Notes under the pieces: model-generated
Databases searched by the model: none
The model's input: only the letters and a program-made list of their open reading frames with translations
What the model was told of the DNA's origin: nothing
Program-made: the position numbers and the translations under genes
DNA from: Herpetosiphonaceae bacterium
GTDB lineage: Bacteria > Chloroflexota > Chloroflexia > Chloroflexales > Kallotenuaceae
Assembly: GCA_030147335.1 (NCBI GenBank)
Contig: JASKZZ010000036.1
Coordinates: 1 to 9,413 of the forward strand
Reading direction: 5' to 3'
DNA length: 9,413 nucleotides
Shown: one piece after another, positions 6,548 through 9,413 of the stretch
Position numbering within the stretch: position 1 is the first letter of the stretch
How the letters are laid out: every line of letters starts with the position of its first letter

Positions 6548-9085
6548 ATGAGCCTCACATTCTATATTCGATACGCCGTCCGCTCGCTGCGTCGAGGAGG
6601 CCAGCGCACGCTATTAGCAATGTTATGCATTGCCTTTGGCGTGACGACCCTGATCGCGCTGCAAACTCCGGCGGCTCTACTTAACCGAGCACTAGCTAGG
6701 GATTCGAGCGCCAGTCTAGGCGGAGATTTGGAGATTAAGCGCGGTTTAGCGCCGCTTACGTCCGAAGAGATTGCCCGTCTCGAACAGCTGCGCGCCGAGG
6801 GAGTGATCCGCGCCTATACGCTGGTAGCCAACGGAGGGCGACTGGGGACGTTTGCGGGTGAGGGCTTGATCGGACCAAGCTACATGCGCTTTCAACCGCT
6901 GATACAAGTGTCCAACTCCGGCCAAACCACACAGCTATACAAGTCACTCGGTGTTGACCCGCAGGCCTATCCTTTAGCCGGCGACGTAACGCTGCGTGAC
7001 GGCGTTTCACTGGCTAACGCACTAAAAGAGGACGGCAGTGCGGTGATCACGGCGGATCTTGCGAACCGGCTGAAGCTGCAAGTCGGCGACACCGTGCGAT
7101 TGATTGGACAGCCGGGTGTCGCACCGATGAGCCTGCGAGTAACCGGCATTGTTACGAGCTATCCCGATGGCAGCTCCTCCAGTATGCTGTACAGTCTTGC
7201 CACAGCGCGTTTGATTGCGGGTCGCGACAATGTCGCTACGGGAGCGCTCGTACTCAATGCGACGAACGGCAACACACAACAACGGCTTGAGGCGGAAGGA
7301 TGGAGCGTTGTAACACCCGAGCAACGCCTGGCTAGTGCTCGTAGCGGCGCGACCCTCGTGAATATTATGTTCAAGGGCGCTGGTATGCTTGGTTTGATCA
7401 TCGGTAGCTATGGCGTACTCAACACGCTGCAAGTGCTGTTGGCGCGACGCACATTGGAGATCGCCATGCTCAAAACGCTGGGATACCGGCGGCGCGATCT
7501 GCTGGCCCTGTTTGGGATCGAGACGATGCTGCTGGGCATGGCTGGAGCGCTACTCGGAGGACTGGTTGCTATCCTGCCATCGATGATGGTAACGACATTC
7601 TTTTCACGAGTCGCGCCCTTTCTGGTCGTTTGGCAGCCTGACCCACGTGTGTTTGGCACTGGGATGTTAGCAGGATTAGCAGCAACCGTGGCGGCGGGAG
7701 TGTACGCTATTGTACGCGCGAGCAACGTGCGTCCGGTGATGCTGCTCCGCGATTTGCCGGGTGCAATTGGAATAGGTCGGCGGCTGCAGTCGATCATGCT
7801 CGGGCTGATGATGCTGGCAGTGTTTGGAGCTATCAGCAGCGTCACAATGGGATCGCCACTTGTCGGCACGGGTGTAATTGTAGCGGCAGCCGTGTTCCTT
7901 GGCCTGCTGAGCATAGTATTTACAATCGTGCTGTCGGTGGTGGTGCGATTGCCGCTTCCCGGCGGACGAATATCGAGCTTGGCCCAGGGCAACCTCAAAC
8001 GTCAAAAGCGACGGGCAGTATCAGCGCTTATCGCATTGTTTCTAGGCGTCTTCACAATTGGGGTGTCGGCATCAGCAATCGGCGGGACACAGGCGCAAAA
8101 CAGCGCAGGGCAAACTCAGACCAACAGCGACTCATTGATTGTGTACACTGCCGAAGGCAACAGCAAGCAAGTCGAGGAACAGCTGGGGCAACAAGGGATT
8201 CAGATCGAGCGCACGATCAGCGAAACACCGATTAAGGCGCAGACCGGCGACATTCCGCTGCCATGGGCCGGCGTGCTGCAAGGCCATGACCGTCCGCCAT
8301 CGCTGAAATTGAGCGGCGCAGCATGGGGCAGCAATCCCGATGGCGTTTATGTCTCACAAGCCGGAGCGTCGCTAACAAGTAGTCAACCGGGCGGCCAAAT
8401 CAAAGCAGGAACAACACTGACGATCACGACCAATAACGGCCAAGAGCACACCGTTCGCGTTGTCGGCTTTTACCAACAGCCAAGCGGCACAAGCGCGGTG
8501 GAGCTAACGCAAGGCATCCTCGCATCGAAGAACCTGGTAGAACGGCTGGTCGTCGTTCCAGCAACAAAACTCGTAGTTGGTGTCGTGCCGCAGGAACAAC
8601 ACGCCGACATGAAGGCAGCGCTGGTACAAGCGGTTCCAACAGCAACAACGCTCAGCGGAAACGACCTGGACGCTCGCTCACAGCAATTTGCCGGTAACCT
8701 GTTATGGCTGACAGTTTCCGTCGCGGGGTTGGCATTGGTAGCAGGGGCCGTATTAATCGCTAACGCAGTTGGACTAGCGATGCTGGAGCGTCAGAAAGAG
8801 ATCGGCATTTTCAAAGCGGTTGGCTTCAGCAGCCGACACGTCCTGCAAACGATCTTGATCGAGCATGGCCTGCTTGGGTTGCTCGGTGGAATCGTCGGGA
8901 CCGCAGCAGTCGGCGCAGTTGTGATGTACTACAACACAGCTTGGCCATCAAGTCCCATTACGTTTCAACCACAGCTTGCGCTGGTGCTGGTTGGGATTGC
9001 CATTACGATAACGATTGGCAGCGCTGCAGTAGTAGCCTGGCAACCCACACGCGTCCGCCCACTCGGCGTGCTGCGCCAGGAATAG
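6548..9085 (+). CDS. FtsX/MacB-type ABC transporter permease, fused two-half form (845 aa, YbbP-like)
   Basis: Membrane component of the transporter. About ten helices are visible: one at 22-43, three at 276-389 (LGLIIGSYGVLNTL, TMLLGMAGALLGGL, GMLAGLAATVAAGVYAI), two at 416-466, one at 490-511, then three at 718-743, 772-794 and 811-830. Two large extracytoplasmic domains lie at about 44-268 and 512-715. Each half carries the conserved cytosolic FtsX motif just after a helix: ARRTLEIAMLKTLGYRRRDL (299-318) and LERQKEIGIFKAVGFSSRHV (746-765). The duplicated layout matches E. coli YbbP and fused LolC/E-like proteins, not the four-helix MacB. ATG 6548 was preferred over in-frame TTG 6527, which has no SD; a GGGAG lies at 6532-6536, a rather long 11-nt spacing. 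Likely extracts or moves a lipid, lipoprotein or peptide, or senses envelope stress; substrate unknown. Confidence 0.95.
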   Translation: MSLTFYIRYAVRSLRRGGQRTLLAMLCIAFGVTTLIALQTPAALLNRALARDSSASLGGDLEIKRGLAPLTSEEIARLEQLRAEGVIRAYTLVANGGRLGTFAGEGLIGPSYMRFQPLIQVSNSGQTTQLYKSLGVDPQAYPLAGDVTLRDGVSLANALKEDGSAVITADLANRLKLQVGDTVRLIGQPGVAPMSLRVTGIVTSYPDGSSSSMLYSLATARLIAGRDNVATGALVLNATNGNTQQRLEAEGWSVVTPEQRLASARSGATLVNIMFKGAGMLGLIIGSYGVLNTLQVLLARRTLEIAMLKTLGYRRRDLLALFGIETMLLGMAGALLGGLVAILPSMMVTTFFSRVAPFLVVWQPDPRVFGTGMLAGLAATVAAGVYAIVRASNVRPVMLLRDLPGAIGIGRRLQSIMLGLMMLAVFGAISSVTMGSPLVGTGVIVAAAVFLGLLSIVFTIVLSVVVRLPLPGGRISSLAQGNLKRQKRRAVSALIALFLGVFTIGVSASAIGGTQAQNSAGQTQTNSDSLIVYTAEGNSKQVEEQLGQQGIQIERTISETPIKAQTGDIPLPWAGVLQGHDRPPSLKLSGAAWGSNPDGVYVSQAGASLTSSQPGGQIKAGTTLTITTNNGQEHTVRVVGFYQQPSGTSAVELTQGILASKNLVERLVVVPATKLVVGVVPQEQHADMKAALVQAVPTATTLSGNDLDARSQQFAGNLLWLTVSVAGLALVAGAVLIANAVGLAMLERQKEIGIFKAVGFSSRHVLQTILIEHGLLGLLGGIVGTAAVGAVVMYYNTAWPSSPITFQPQLALVLVGIAITITIGSAAVVAWQPTRVRPLGVLRQE

Positions 9086-9096
9086 CATACGCACAC

Positions 9097-9132
9097 GCTC
9101 TCAACGGCACGTTTGTGCATGCTGTTGAGAGC
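9097..9132 (+). terminator. Hairpin terminator after the ABC transporter operon
   Basis: GCTCTCAAC (9097-9105) pairs with GTTGAGAGC (9124-9132), a 9-bp stem. An inner GCAC-GTTT-GTGC hairpin lies within the loop at 9107-9118. It begins 11 bp after the permease stop. Only a short T-run (TTT) follows, so termination strength is uncertain, but the position fits the end of the operon. Confidence 0.6.
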
Positions 9133-9171
9133 TTTGCTCCATCGCACTCCGGCACTTTGGACAAGTTGGTT

Positions 9172-9239
9172 GGGGAATCCCCGTACATGACTCCTCAAAC
9201 AAACACTACCGGCGGGCGTAGTGTATTATAAGATTCCCC
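9172..9239 (+). promoter_or_regulatory. Nested inverted repeats upstream of the partial 3'-edge gene
   Basis: An outer pair, GGGGAATC (9172-9179) and GATTCCCC (9232-9239), encloses an inner 7-bp pair, ACACTAC (9203-9209) and GTAGTGT (9218-9224), with an 8-nt loop. The structure ends 44 bp before the next start codon. If transcribed it would fold as a two-tier hairpin; if not, either pair could be a protein site. TATTAT at 9224-9229 could serve as a -10 box, but no -35 is seen. I cannot match it to a known riboswitch. Confidence 0.3.
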
Positions 9240-9283
9240 TTAGACGGACAACATGTTCGTTGTTGCTTTAGTCAGGAACAGCT

Positions 9284-9413
9284 ATGATTCCGCGCGGAAC
9301 ACTGGATATTGGATGGAGCGATCTGCTTGCAAGCGTTGGCTACTGTTTGCTTCCAGGAAGTATCGCGCGTGTCCAGGGCAACGTCGAATCACGCTGGACA
9401 CCGCATCATGATA
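9284..9413 (+). CDS. N-terminal fragment of a protein, possibly a DegT/DnrJ-type PLP-dependent aminotransferase (runs off right edge)
   Basis: ATG 9284 has AGGA at 9274-9277 with a 6-nt spacer and opens an uninterrupted frame of 43 codons to the window edge, beginning MIPRGTLDIGWSDLLASVGY and continuing CLLPGSIARVQGNVESRW. The opening 'IPRG.LDIGW.DLL...' followed by 'CLLPG' reminds me of DegT/DnrJ/EryC1/StrS sugar aminotransferase-like proteins of cyanobacteria and Chloroflexota, but the PLP-binding lysine and other diagnostic residues lie outside the window. The presence of a gene is fairly secure; the family is a guess from memory. It is separated from the ABC operon by a terminator and probably has its own promoter. 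Confidence 0.55.
   Translation, partial: MIPRGTLDIGWSDLLASVGYCLLPGSIARVQGNVESRWTPHHD

Noticed and set aside
7408..7998. 196-codon minus-strand frame inside the permease
   Set aside because: Long but antisense to well-conserved membrane helices; Ser/Thr/Pro-rich low-complexity composition is a by-product of the sense codons.

Overview
The window looks like a stretch of bacterial chromosome, most likely from a Chloroflexota (Herpetosiphon-like) or similar soil/environmental bacterium. The lineage is an inference from the gene complement: a SWIM/DUF5691 cassette, a cytoplasmic S9 peptidase, a signal-peptide/trypsin remnant of the 'DGNxHPNVGA' type, and a YbbA/YbbP-like ABC transporter. Moderate base composition and mixed ATG/GTG/TTG starts with clear Shine-Dalgarno (SD) sites fit but do not prove it. 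I see no phage, insertion sequence, CRISPR array, rRNA or tRNA.

Layout. 1-1557 (minus) holds a two-gene operon that runs off the left edge: a 444-residue SWIM zinc-finger protein, then the first 68 codons of a probable DUF5691 protein with a GTG start and a strong SD. This pairing recurs in bacteria beside MoxR AAA+ and VWA-domain genes, so the rest of such a system may lie just outside the window. 1558-1791 is a 234-bp divergent intergenic region with a perfect GTGACA-N5-TGTCAC inverted repeat near a candidate promoter for the SWIM gene, plus a second inverted repeat. 1792-3651 (plus) is an intact cytoplasmic S9 prolyl-oligopeptidase-type peptidase (PD40 propeller plus alpha/beta hydrolase), followed by a perfect 11-bp hairpin terminator.

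3715-4980 (minus) is a decay zone. It contains a 60-codon stub with a signal peptide and the mature N-terminus of a trypsin-like protease but no catalytic residues, and an APH-family kinase gene broken by a frameshift, apparently with an internal deletion. A small uncertain minus-strand ORF with a very strong SD and a perfect TATAAT box follows at 5017-5202.

5365-9085 (plus) is a three-gene operon. A 128-residue two-pass membrane protein (TTG start, proline-rich extracytoplasmic linker) is followed after 22 bp by a MacB/LolD-type ATPase, then after 69 bp by an 845-residue, ten-helix FtsX-type permease with both halves fused in one chain. Together they should form a mechanotransmission-type ABC complex acting on lipids, lipoproteins, peptides or another envelope substrate; the small protein is an unrecognised candidate accessory subunit. 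A hairpin terminator follows, then a structured leader and the first 43 codons of a gene that may be a DegT/DnrJ-type aminotransferase, running off the right edge.

No clearly new system is complete inside the window. The leads most worth following are the SWIM-DUF5691 cassette, the small membrane protein tied to the ABC transporter, and the cluster of decayed genes between them.
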